A program made the translations under genes and the position numbers. From assembly GCA_038363925.1 (NCBI GenBank), contig JAQQWL010000009.1, positions 248,001-312,000 on the forward strand: a DNA stretch of 64,000 nt, written 5' to 3'. The DNA is from Apiospora phragmitis (lineage: Eukaryota > Ascomycota > Sordariomycetes > Amphisphaeriales > Apiosporaceae). Positions 1-11,033 of this stretch are shown here, piece after piece. Numbering within the stretch: position 1 is the stretch's first letter; every line of letters begins with the position of its first letter. The notes under the pieces are model-generated. The model saw nothing but the letters and a program-made list of their open reading frames with translations. It did not search any database and was not told where the DNA came from.

Positions 1-3000
1 CATTGCTGGTCTGGTGTGGTGGCCTTGGCAGACATGGTCTTTACCCGCCTCATCAAGTTGAATTCATTATCAGCTTAAACATTAATATGCCCCCATATGA
101 AGAAGTTGGCCACAGCCCGCTTCATTTTCTAGGCGATTCAGCAACAGAAGAATTCGTCAAACGATTAAAGTCTCTTTATCCGACGGCTTGTGGCTTTCAT
201 GGTGCCGACGGACACCCGCTGCAGTCCTATCTGAAAGCCTGCATCCAGCCTGACTCTTCAACAATAAACACGGCCATCATAGGCCATTTATTCATCAAAG
301 ACAAGCCCCAATGTTTGATGTGGCAAAAGTTCACGTTAATGCTTGCGGTCACGAAAGAACTATCATGCGTTGATAGGATGAAAAATGCGCAAAATGGAAT
401 GCTTGCTGGTGCGCATCTACTGCAACTTGGTTACCTGGTCTCATACGAATCACACACCGGCCAATGTGGACTTATCCCATTGCTAGAATCCGTGGGCTGT
501 ATAGACTGGAATGACCGGTACAACTTCGACCAGCTCATAGAGCTGATTGTACAGCAAACCAGTCACTGGCCTAGATTTCGCGAATCTCCACAAGCAGCTC
601 GTCTTCTGAGAGCATCTGTTATTCGCAGTAAATCTGAGCTCGCAAGATTTCTTCTGGAGAAAGGCATCAATGTTAGTCGACGTGTTGATGGTGTATCTGC
701 ACTAGATTATTTTGTTTGCAGAACTTCGAACGCTGATCCAGGAACCAAAAAAAAATGTTAGAGATATTATTGGACTACGCGGACAGATCCCGAATGAATG
801 AGCTCGGAGTTGACGGGTTTGCTCTGATACATCTGCCCAGTCATCTTGAAAGCTTGTGGATGCTTGAGCTGCTGATCCAGCACGGTGCGGATCCAAACTT
901 ACGTGTCCACAATGGCCGCCGAGATCCCGCCCTCGTCCATGTACTAAAGAGCAAGCATTTTGACTACGCGTCCGCGCTTCTCGGACATGGTGCAGATCCT
1001 TATATGGCCAATATTAAAGGATTAGATGCTGTGTTGACTGCTTGCCGTATGGGCGCAACTCAATTCTTGGAAGACATATATTGCGCCAAAGAAATCGAGG
1101 GAAAGATCAATTGGAGAAGAACTTGCACATTTGTCTGGAGAGAGAATAGATACAGTGATGTAAACGGACTGCACCTCGCCGCCAGCAATGGGAAGGTCGC
1201 AGTATTGGAGTTCTACACAAATCATGACCTGTTGGAAAGTCTCGAATCAAGAAGTGGTAATGGTTTCAGGCCCTTACATTATGCCGCCATGGGGGGCTAT
1301 GAAGAGGTCGTTAAGTTCCTCTGTCTTAATGGCTGTGATATAAACGCCAAAGGAGAAGACGGAAGCACAGCACTCCATCTGGCTGCAAAATTCGGGCATT
1401 ACGAAGTTGTCAAACGCCTCAAGCACTCTGGCTGCAAATGGTCACTTGACGCTGCTGGTTGGAGTACCCTGTTCTACGCCCACCAAAGCAACGAGGAGAG
1501 ACTGATTGAATATCTTACGACAGACAATTACAATGCCATTGTGGATACTAAACGAGGCAATATGGCCTTTGGCATTGCTTCTACATTACGGGCTAAGGCC
1601 GCGGCGAAAGCATTCGAAGACGCAATCGACAAGGATGACATCGCTTTATGCTACAAATTGAACTCCAGTGGATGCGATTTGGACGGTTTTCTTCTCAGTT
1701 GTGGCGGCTGCTCTCCTTTAATCAAAGCCATCCACAACCGACGTCTTCGAATTACGGAGTAGCTTCTAGACCAGAAGGTGTGTCTGACAAGGACTGCCTG
1801 TCATATTCAAGGGTCCCCCACAGCTTTGCACCTTCTTATCAACAGTCGGACTCTGAGGGGGCTCGCACCAAGGGGCTTATAGAACTACATGGAGCAGGGA
1901 GGCACATTCCTTGGGGAATCACCTGGCTTGATTCACGGAATGCTCAAGATGAACAGCATCAAGGGGCTGAGGCTATTGCTGGATCACCTGGCACAAAACA
2001 AAGACCATTACGCGTAAGTAGCCAAATACATAGAAGTTAACAATGTGTCTAACTCATTATTTAGGAAGCTTAACAGCATCTCTACTAGGGACCTACTATC
2101 CATGGCCGTGAACGAAGCAGACTCTGATAGCTTCACGCCGCTTCATGTCGAAGCACTACTCAAGGCCAAGGCCGATACAACGGTTATGGACAATGATAAT
2201 CGTTCCTTGGTAAATCTTTCTGCTGATGGATCATTCGATCACAACGGCGAGCTCTGTCACACCTTCGCGATATTTATGCAACAAGGCCTCGATATTCATT
2301 CATTGGATTCCATTGGTTGGTCAGCCCTTCATAATGCTGTCTTGAAGTCATTATTTACTTCGCTCCTGCTTAACATGGACATACGGTTAGACGACAGCAA
2401 GCCCATTCCATGGACCTGGAGAGACCCCCCGTCAGACTCTGAGTTCTCCGGCGTTCTCAGGCTAGCTCGCCGAAAGTATTAGGGCGAAGTCTTGAGTATG
2501 TTCATCAACATTTCACCCTGCACTGTATGGAGTCCTCCATGCCTGGCTGCGACAACTGGTTCGCTGGCCGTGATGGATAATCTGTTAGGCATTGGTGCAC
2601 AGCTAGATAGTGATAGCAGCCCGTCCGGCTCGGCCTTGATGGCAGCGTGCGAATTTGGGCGGAAGAACTCGGTCATCTTCCTTACTCGCCGTGGCGCAGC
2701 CCTTGCCTACTCCGGCCCCTCTGGTTTTCAATCCGCGTATACAACGGCGCAGAAGTACCCAGATATCCTACGCTGGTTTCTAGTCGGTCATTTCGTGGAT
2801 CAAACAAAACTGTCTCCTGGTCCTACTAACCCCGATGGGCTGGAAGATAGCGACCTGTACGACATACCGTATAAGTGGAGCGGCCCAACCAAGGCCGAGC
2901 TCGTCATTGCCGGAGCTATGGAACGGTTTCCTCAAGAATCTTCGCTCGATTACTGGTCTCGGCTTATGCAATGGAAGAAATGGTGGAGGGGGAAGGTCGT

Positions 3001-3097
3001 GCCTCAATATCCAGGGCGCCGGACTACACGTCCCTTGAATTTGGTGCCTCAGAAGTACGTGCGGATTCACCCGGACGGTTATGAGACAAAGATATAG
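1..3097 (+). pseudogene. Ankyrin-repeat protein gene, 5' truncated by the window, with one frameshift and three in-frame TAG codons
   Basis: A long ankyrin-like protein can be followed through the whole interval. Repeats are clear around 1150-1450 (GFRPLHYAAMGGYEEVVKFL, then STALHLAAKFGHYEVVKRL) and again at 2140-2600. The first segment (frame of base 3) runs into a stop at about 760 directly after an A9 run (745-753). One extra A would join it to the next segment, which starts at 755. That second frame then stays constant to 3097, interrupted only by TAG at 1760-1762, about 1879 and 2480-2482. A normal intron fits at 2014-2064 (GTAAGT, branch CTAAC, TAG), phase-consistent. Each TAG could derive from CAG by one C-to-T change. 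Ankyrin repeats mediate protein contacts; the partner cannot be inferred. The start lies outside the window, so any N-terminal effector domain is unseen. Alternatives to a pseudogene are assembly error for the A run and UAG-to-UGG RNA editing for the stops. Confidence 0.75.
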
Positions 3098-5831
3098 GGC
3101 CTAATTATGATAAGAAGAAGCCGCGGTATAAGTCAACCAGCCTATGTTGCAAGTTTGCTGGCATTTTTCGGTGGTTGAATAGTTTCTAGTGGCATGATAT
3201 TTGGCTCAATAGAGATGAAGGTGAATAAACCAGATCACTTGATGAATCGTTTGCAAGGCTCGGATAGGTTACCTCGAGAGTACAGATTCATAAGCACACA
3301 GCTTTAGTGATCTAGCTATTGTCCCCAGTCGCCCCCAAGGCGACCCTGAAATGCTGGTTGCACGCGATGCTCAATAGGGGCCTGCACACGTCATACTTAT
3401 GAGAGGCACGGAAGGTAGAGAAGAAGCAAAAAGGACGACGCTGCAGTCTGGTATATCGAAACAGGGCCGATGCAGTCGAGACCATACGTAAAGTAAACTC
3501 CTTATTACCCCTGCATGGACATTAGCTAGGCAAACTACAATATCCAAGCCGCACCCAACTCATGTATACCTGCACATAGAAACCTCGTATTATGGCTCCT
3601 GCAAAGTAAGCTCCTCACGCGTCCCACGAGTCTGGGTCCATCCGGACCGTTGCGAGGGCCGGCAGGTAATATGCGGCATTCATTAACCTGAGTGAACCGG
3701 GGCGGGACGTTGCGGCCAATCAGGGGCGGCCCGACATGGGTCGATCAATGCAGTGCTCCCCCTTCCCCTTTCCACGACATATTAGGCTCAGGGCCAACTG
3801 GCAAAGAAGTAGGAACACCCATGGCTTTATGAGTGCAACTATGTCCTGCGCAAACACAGACGAAAAGTGACCAACATGGCTGTTCTATCTTTATCACTGT
3901 ACCACCGCATCACTGCATCATCTGAAGTCCTCTACCCGAGTTCATACATAGAAACGCACAGCCATTTCTGTCCGTGGGTTTGCTAGAGATGGGATGACAG
4001 CCTTCCCTGGCCCAACATCTCATCCGGAAATCGCCAAGAGATGCGATTGGCTGAGAGGATGACGCTTTTCCTACCAACAGCAGCAGGCGATGACGGGCCG
4101 GAACATATGCGCTCTGCGCAGGTTCGAAAAATGTGGCTTGCAGACTTCGGAACAGGATTCCTCTCGCTTGCGAACTCTTTTTCTTTCTGGAAACACACAA
4201 GTGTCAAATGTCAAGATCGCCACGCTAGACCCTAGACATCGTAGTCGTTAAGGTGCGACGATTGTCCACCAGTGAGGTGATGTTGGCTAGTTGGGTTGGA
4301 GCAGCCTGGTAGAAATAGCTCCCGCCCGTAAACGGTGGTGGATTGCCTCGACGAAAGAGGAAGCTGGGGGTACGGAGTGACACGGGCCGCCCATCAGTTG
4401 GAGACAAGATCCTTTCATGTTGTGGCCAATTAGAAGATTTACTTCCCCCTTCCTTACGATAGGGTTACAATGGAGAAAACAAGAGCCAATCCAAACGAGT
4501 CCGCTTGCCGTGTCTTCTGTCCGCTGGGCGCAGTCACGGTTTCTAGGTCTAACTAATTACTACAGAGCGATAGCTTTCATATAGGAAATGTCTCAGGTGG
4601 GACGGGCCAATGATGAGGTCGTCATGCGACTCAAAGCCTGATTTTTGCTGCCTGGTGGCCTGAGGCAGACAAATCCAAGAAGAGGCGTGGAAACATGGGC
4701 GGAGTTCCAACCCGATCCTATTACGAGGAGGTGCCACGGCTAGCTTGCCGGGTGCAACTGGGGGAGGGGCGCCGAAACACGCCACAACCCACAAACTGAT
4801 AGAGGGAACGAACAATTTCATCGCCTGACTCTCCCGCAGCACGCAATGCGTTTTCAGCGCTCGAGATCGGCCATAACAAGCATGACAAGAGATGGGGTGT
4901 GTGCCCGGCGCCAAGATCGGCGTCAGCTGTATCCTCCCCCGGAGACAACCCCCTTCTTGGGATTGATCCTCTTCTCCAACCCCAGGCCCCACTGAAAGGC
5001 TCGGCGGGGATCCGGGGTCACTGCAACCGGTATGTGGGGAGAAGTGACTGGAGCTGCGGAGGAGGGCAGCCCGCGCTGCACGTCTTTCCATTCGGCGCGA
5101 CTCCTCCAAAGCTTACCATCTCACCTAACAACGTAGACCACCCACCCAAAATGGAAACGATATGCTTCGACGACAGCAGCCGCATTGAACCCTTGGAACT
5201 ACCCAAAGATTTGTTCTCATCTTTAGTGGGCGATATGCCATGTATGCACGGGATAATCAAGATTGCTATTTAATTTGGTGGCGCAAGAGAAATCCCCTTT
5301 TCGATACGGCAGGCGGGTTCGTATCCGATAGATTTTCAAGCAAGCAGAGCTATCAGGGCTGATTTGGATGAGGGGGACAGACAGCAATTCTAGCCGTCCG
5401 TCGCCCTAAACCGACCCCTGGTCACCACCTATATCGGCTGGGATTAACACAAGGATATGCAACCACCCGATCATCGTCCCGACTAGGATACGCTAGCCCA
5501 CACACCTGCACACCCTCAGAGAAGGTCGTGTTCTCCCCAAAAGACTCGGCCTGGAAGAGTGCTTGGAGTTGATCAATGCTCCCCAGTACGCTTGTATGTA
5601 TGTACATATCTCATGCATACTGCACTGGCATTGTTTTGATGAATCCCTGAACATAAAACCATAGACGTTCCCGAGTCCTACCTTCCCCAGTTCCCGCTGC
5701 TCATGTTCCAGTAGACTGCAACTGTTGATCGAAACAAGGTCTTTGTCACATCCGGAGAGTCACGATCTCGAACTCCTATCGACCCACAGGAAAAAAGCAA
5801 AGCGAGTGGGAGACTAGAAACGAGCGCCAAG
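3098..5831. other. Intergenic, no supported gene
   Basis: About 2.7 kb between the ankyrin gene and the sugar transporter. Only short overlapping open frames on both strands are present, with no recognisable domain or phase-consistent intron chain. The right part presumably holds the promoter and 5' leader of the transporter. I see no tRNA or repeat. Confidence 0.5.
5004..5039 (+). promoter_or_regulatory. Cluster of three SYGGRG (CreA/CRE-1 type) motifs
   Basis: GCGGGG at 5004-5009, CCGGGG at 5012-5017 and GTGGGG at 5034-5039 lie within 36 bases on the same strand, about 0.8 kb upstream of the transporter start. Fungal carbon-catabolite repressors of the CreA family bind SYGGRG, often in clusters, and sugar transporters are typical targets. 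The motif is short and degenerate, so chance is a real alternative. Confidence 0.2.
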
Positions 5832-8022
5832 ATGGAGAAACGCGACGATGTCGACGTGCACGAGATGCACGAGCACTACCCTGAGAAGGTTAGTCATCCC
5901 CGGGATGGAAAGGCTTCGAATAACATCCAAGACTAACCCCTTTTCTCTCAACTCAACCAGGAGAATATCCAGCACACGGTCATCAAGGGCAATGAGGCCT
6001 TCGCGGCCGCGCTGGTATCGGAGCCGCCGAACCCCTGGGCCAGGACGCAGATCATGCTGTATCTTCTTCTCCGTGGTCGGCTTCTTCTGCAGTACCATGA
6101 ACGGGTACGACGGGTCCCTGATCAACAACCTCTTGATCAACCCGGCCTTCTTGGAGTACTACCACGCCGAGAATGCGGGAATCTGGGCGGGCATCATCTC
6201 GTCCATGTACCAAATTGGCGGTGTCGTTGCTCTTCCGTTTGGTAAGGGAGCTCCTGCCAAAATTGATCTCCCGGTGTGCTCAATGGACCGAGACTAATGT
6301 GAAACCGTCTTATAATGAAACAGTCGGCCCCGCAATCGACACCTTCGGCCGCCGCATCGGCATGGTGATCGGCGCCAGCCTCATCATCGCCGGCACCATC
6401 ATCCAGGGCGTGTCGACCAACGCGGACACCTTCATGGGCGGCCGGTTCCTGCTCGGCTTCGGCGTCTCGATCGCGTCGGCGGCGGGCCCGATGTACGTGG
6501 TCGAGATCAACCACCCGGCCTTCCGCGGCGTCGTCGGCGCCATGTACAACACGCTCTGGTTCAGCGGGTCCATCATCGCGTCCGGCGCGGCCCGCGGCGC
6601 CCTCAACACGGGCGGCGACTACAGCTGGCGCCTCATCACCTGGCTGCAGTGCCTCTTCTCCGGGCTGATTGTGCTCTTCGCGCTCTTCCTGCCTGAGTCG
6701 CCGCGCTGGCTTTATGTTAACAATAAGAAGGAGCAGGCGATGAATATGCTGACCAAGTACCACGGCAACGGGAACCCTGAGAGTATGTTTGTTGCGGGGT
6801 GCGTGTGCTATGGTGGGAACTAGTGCTAATCATATAATTAGGCCCCTGGGTGAAATTGCAGATGTCCGAGTACGAGGAGCTTCTCAACATGGACGGCGCC
6901 GATAAGCGCTGGTGGGACTACCGGGCTCTTTTCAGTAAGCTTTACCTACTAGCCCTGTCAACTGTGCATAAATATTTGGACTACTAACTTAGAAATCTCT
7001 CCTCAGGAAACCGAGCTTCTGCATACCGTCTCGGGTGCAATGTTGTGATTTCCATCTTTGGTCAGTGGGCTGGAAACGCTGTCCTTTCTTACTTCCTCGG
7101 CGCCGTGCTTGATGGAGCCGGATACCACCACCCCGTAAGTCACAATCAGCTTCCCAACTAATCACCCAGTCACTTTCATCAGCGTGCTGACTTACTTGGG
7201 CGACCTTGCACAACTATATAGATCGAGAAGGCGAACATCACCTTGATCAACTCTTGCCAGCAGTTCTTGTGCGCCATTGTCGGTGCCTGCCTGGTCGACC
7301 GCGTCGGCCGTCGGCCGCTTTTCTTGTTCTCGTTTATCGGCTGCACCGTCGTCTGGCTCGGCATGACGATCGCCTCAGCCGAGTTTGAGGCCGGCGGCGG
7401 CAGCAAAGATTCGATGGGTACGAACCCCGGCGCAAGCAAGGCCGCCATCGCCATGATCTTCATCTTCGGCAGGTAAGACCCCCTTAACCCGACTTCGTTT
7501 TCCACCTGCTTCATAGAAAACCGGTGACTGACAAAACCGCCGCTCGCTCTGTAATTTTAGTATCTACTCTGTCGGCATCACGCCCCTCCAGGCTCTGTTC
7601 CCCGTCGAGGTGCTCTCCTTCGAGATGCGGGCCAAGGGCATGGCCTTCTCCTCCCTGGCCGTCAACGTCGGCGGGCTTCTGAACCAGTTCGCCTGGCCGG
7701 TGGCGCTGCAGAACATCACGTGGAAGACGTACATCATCTTCACTGTCCAGGACGCCGTCCAGGCCTTCATCATCTGGTGGTTCATCCCGGAGACCAAGAA
7801 TCGCACGGTAAGTTGTCGGCCGCGAAAGCAAACATACCTTAATTTGATCCCCTTCTCTGGTTTTTTCCTGAAGTCATGATGGCTAATTTGCATTTGCACG
7901 TCCTACAGCTTGAGGAGCTCGATGAGATCTTTGCCGCCAAGAACCCGGTGAAAGCGTCCATCCAGAAGAAGCATGTTGCCGTCACCGAGACCGGCAATGT
8001 TGTTGATATCCACGACGTCTAG
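5832..8022 (+). CDS. MFS sugar transporter (hexose/lactose permease-like), 8 exons, one frameshift in exon 2
   Basis: Plasma-membrane sugar:proton symporter of the MFS sugar-porter family. Exons: 5832-5888, 5961-6241, 6324-6782, 6842-6934, 7007-7134, 7222-7472, 7561-7807, 7909-8022. All introns are GT-AG and phase-consistent. Family signatures in order: NGYDGSL after TM1, DTFGRRIGM in the loop 2-3 region, PESPRWL before the central loop, GQWAGNAV, DRVGRRPLF, and PETKNRT at the end of the last TM. The VEVLSFEMRAKG stretch resembles fungal lactose-permease-like members. About 543 residues, normal for the family. The exon sum is 1630 nt (3n+1): the frame changes between QIML and CIFFSVVGFF near 6057-6061, as if a TG pair were lost (or one base gained). 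This is a sequencing error or a recent null mutation. The ATG at 5832 has a good context (CAAGATGG). The substrate is not determinable. Confidence 0.9.
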
Positions 8023-9296
8023 GATGGGAAGAGAAGGAAGGATTTTCGTCGAGTTGAAGTGGTGGATATTGGAAATTGGTAGAAAAAGTCCGGCCACACG
8101 GTTGTGAGCCGAGGCATCTCCCCCTGTTGTCCGATACAAGGACCACAATCGCTACACATAATGCGCCTATCTACATATCACACGAACTTCACGGGGATAC
8201 ATCTTTGTAATTAATCAAAATCTCATAGCGCTTCTTGAATGGTTCCAGACCAAACAGAATGGAAAAGCAAAAGTTGTGTACTTGAATGAACGACGCGTCT
8301 TACGAACTGTGCATATCGTATATGCCAAATGCGACCCCTCCTTACCGCTTGCCGGAGTATATCTCCTTTCCTGGATGGTGGTACGGCTGTAAGGGCGTGG
8401 AGGCCACTCGCAACCCGGGGAATACTGCCTTCAACTTGTCAGCGTTACAGTACCCCAGCCATTGGAACGGTCGCAGTTGTAACTACTTCCCATGCCACCC
8501 ACCCCCTGCTTATGTATTCTTAGGTCACCAGTGCTTGTGGTATTGAGTCCGGTCATGCCAACTAGTATCGGGCCGTTCACTGGCTGTAGTCGAGGTCGAC
8601 GATGACTGATCACTCGAGACCGGGCGTACAACAATTGCCGAGAAATGCTCTGTTCTTTGGCAAGTTGTCAGTAGTGTGGCCCAGCTGAGGAGGAAGACAC
8701 GAGTTTCCCCCGCACGTCCCCTCGTCTGGCACGGTTGGAGAAATGCCACGCTGGATGCATACCAGACTGCCAGATAAGCACTTGAGGACCACGTTACTAC
8801 TGCCCCAATTCAACGTACTCTAACTCCCCCACAACAAAGTGCCCGATAGCCGAGATCGGGACCTTCCCATCGGCATCAATGTCAGTGCGAAAGACCCCGA
8901 AGAGACACTTTTGGTACAGCAGCTGCCATAATCCGCATCCGGGGTGCGGGGAAGAGATTTGATCAAGGAAGTCCCGCATTTCGATCACGATTGCGGGTCA
9001 TGACTCGCGACATTTGTTTGATATGAGCGGCACAGCTCCCCCAATTAATTTTCAGGGCACATGCTGCCACCGTTCTGTTAGGCTTCATGACTTTGTATTT
9101 ACTTTCACTTTCATTTAGAGGATGCAGATATAGTCCCGTCGTTTTGGTGCGCATTGCTTACTTCCCTTAGGCCAACCCCCTTTTCAAGCAATTGAGGAGC
9201 ATACAATAGCTTACGGCAACCAACAGAAAGTCATCAACTGCGAGATTCGCAGAAAATCGAAATTTTCGGAGAAAGGGTGCAGCAATACATACAGAC
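8023..9296. other. Intergenic, no supported gene
   Basis: Contains the 3' end of the transporter transcript and the promoter of the monooxygenase. Small overlapping open frames lack domains and plausible splice structure. Confidence 0.5.
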
Positions 9297-10775
9297 ATGG
9301 CACGTCCGTTTGAAAAGGTAAGGGACAACCCATTCATAGTCGAATCCTGTACCCAGAGAGGCAAGATATCTTAACTCCGAAGCAAGCTCTGACTGATATG
9401 CAAACAACGAACAGGTCATCGTCGTAGGCGCCGGCCCGAGCGGCCTCCTCCTCAGCCTGCTCCTGGCGCAGCACGGCATCCCCGTGCAGATCCTCGAGGC
9501 CTCGGACCAGCTGGACGGCCGCCCCCGCGCCGCCATCTACGGCCCCGCGGCGATCCCGGACCTCGCGCGCGCGGGCGTCATGGACGAGATCCGCCGCCGC
9601 GGCTTCACGGTCAACACCATGTCATGGCGGCGCTTCGAGGACCACAGCTTCATCACGGGCATGGACGGCCGCTGCGTCGCCGACGTCGACGGGCAGGACC
9701 TGCGCATGGCGTGCCTCGTGCTCGACGAGCTCGACCGGCTTTTGTTGGACGAGTTCCTGACCAAGCACGGCGGCCAGATCAGCTGGAACCACCGCGTTGT
9801 TGGTGTTGGGCAGGATGAGAAGAGTGCTTGGGTCGATGTCGAAACGCCCGAGGGCAAGAAAACAGTTCACGCTGACTACATCGTGGGCTGCGACGGCGCG
9901 ACTAGCATGGTCCGCAAATCCCTGTTTCCCGACTTCCCGGGCTTCACGTGGGATCGGCAGATTGTGGCCACAAACGTGAGTGGGAGTTGTGCTTTGAGAT
10001 GGCAACTATGTCTTAAACTCGCTCACACTGTTCGCAGGTGTACTACGATTTTGAAGGGACTCATGGATTCACGAATACGAACTTCATTCTTCACCCGGAG
10101 CATTTCGCCGTAAGTTCTACCCTGATCCAGCCCTCCTGCAGAGATGCGAGGGGTGCCGCTTTGCTCGAAGCTGACAAACCTTCCCAAGAAAAGATGGTTG
10201 CGAAAATCACGCGCGACGGCCTGTACCGCGTAACATACGGCGAAGCCGGCGGCCTGACGCTGGACCAGATCGAGGAGCGCCAACCGATGAAGTTCGAGAC
10301 GATCCTGCCGGGCCACCCCAAGCCGGGCGACTACAAGCTCGTGAGCCTGGCGCCCTACAAGATGCACCAGCGGTGCGCGCTCTCGTTCCGGGTCGGCCGC
10401 GTGCTGTTGGCGGCGGACGCGGCGCACCTGTGCAACCCGTGGGGCGGCATGGGCATCACGGGCGGCTTCGTGGACGCGGGCGGCCTCGCCGACTGCCTCA
10501 TCGGGCTCTGGGACGGCTTGGCGGACGAGTCCATCCTCGACCTCTACAGCGAGAAGCGCCGGGCCAAGTGGCAGGACCTGATCGACCCGGCCTCGCAGGC
10601 CAACTTCCGCCGCGTGTCCGACCCGGACCCGGACTCGCTGCTCGAGCGCGACGAGGTTATGCGCGCTTGCAAGGCGGCCGAGGGGGATGAGGGGATGCAG
10701 CGGCAGGCGTTTATGGGGATGATGGAGTTGCGGTACGATTTCACGCAGCATTACAGCAAGAATCCTAGCCAGTGA
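9297..10775 (+). CDS. FAD-dependent aromatic-type monooxygenase, 4 exons
   Basis: Flavoprotein hydroxylase of the p-hydroxybenzoate/phenol hydroxylase class (FAD_binding_3), expected to hydroxylate an aromatic or related substrate with NAD(P)H and O2. Exons 9297-9317, 9415-9975, 10038-10109 and 10194-10775 sum to 1236 nt, 411 residues. The dinucleotide-binding motif GAGPSG is at residues 12-17. The DG motif reads IVGCDGATSMVRKSL, and the FAD ribityl motif LLAADAAHLCNPWGGMGITG sits in the last third. The third intron ends in AAG, giving HPEHFA joined to MVAKITRDG. This is chosen because reading straight through adds an unconserved 28-residue insert. No C-terminal thioredoxin-like domain is present, so it is the short form. 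It is not in a visible biosynthetic cluster beyond the adjacent transporter, so the substrate stays open. This gene needs no frameshift correction. Confidence 0.88.
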
Positions 10776-11033
10776 TTGGGCTCATTAGCTGGGTATTGCG
10801 GCAGCGGGAGGGCTTGTTGGCATATAGGTAAGCCCATTTTGCGAAGTCCAAGGTTGCAACTGCGTGTCTGGTGTGCGACAGAGAGAGACAGATAATGTAT
10901 CACTGCTAGCTATATTGAAGAGAAAGATCATACCGGTCCGGTGCTATGAAATCGCCACCAATCATGCCTAATATAAACTACTTTCTTGGGGCATTCTATA
11001 AATGCCGATCAGTGACCCGATTACTGCTGTCCA

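Noticed and set aside
5305..5335. GGTTCGTATCC resembles a tRNA B box
   Set aside because: No pairing T stem, no A box at the right distance and no acceptor stem.
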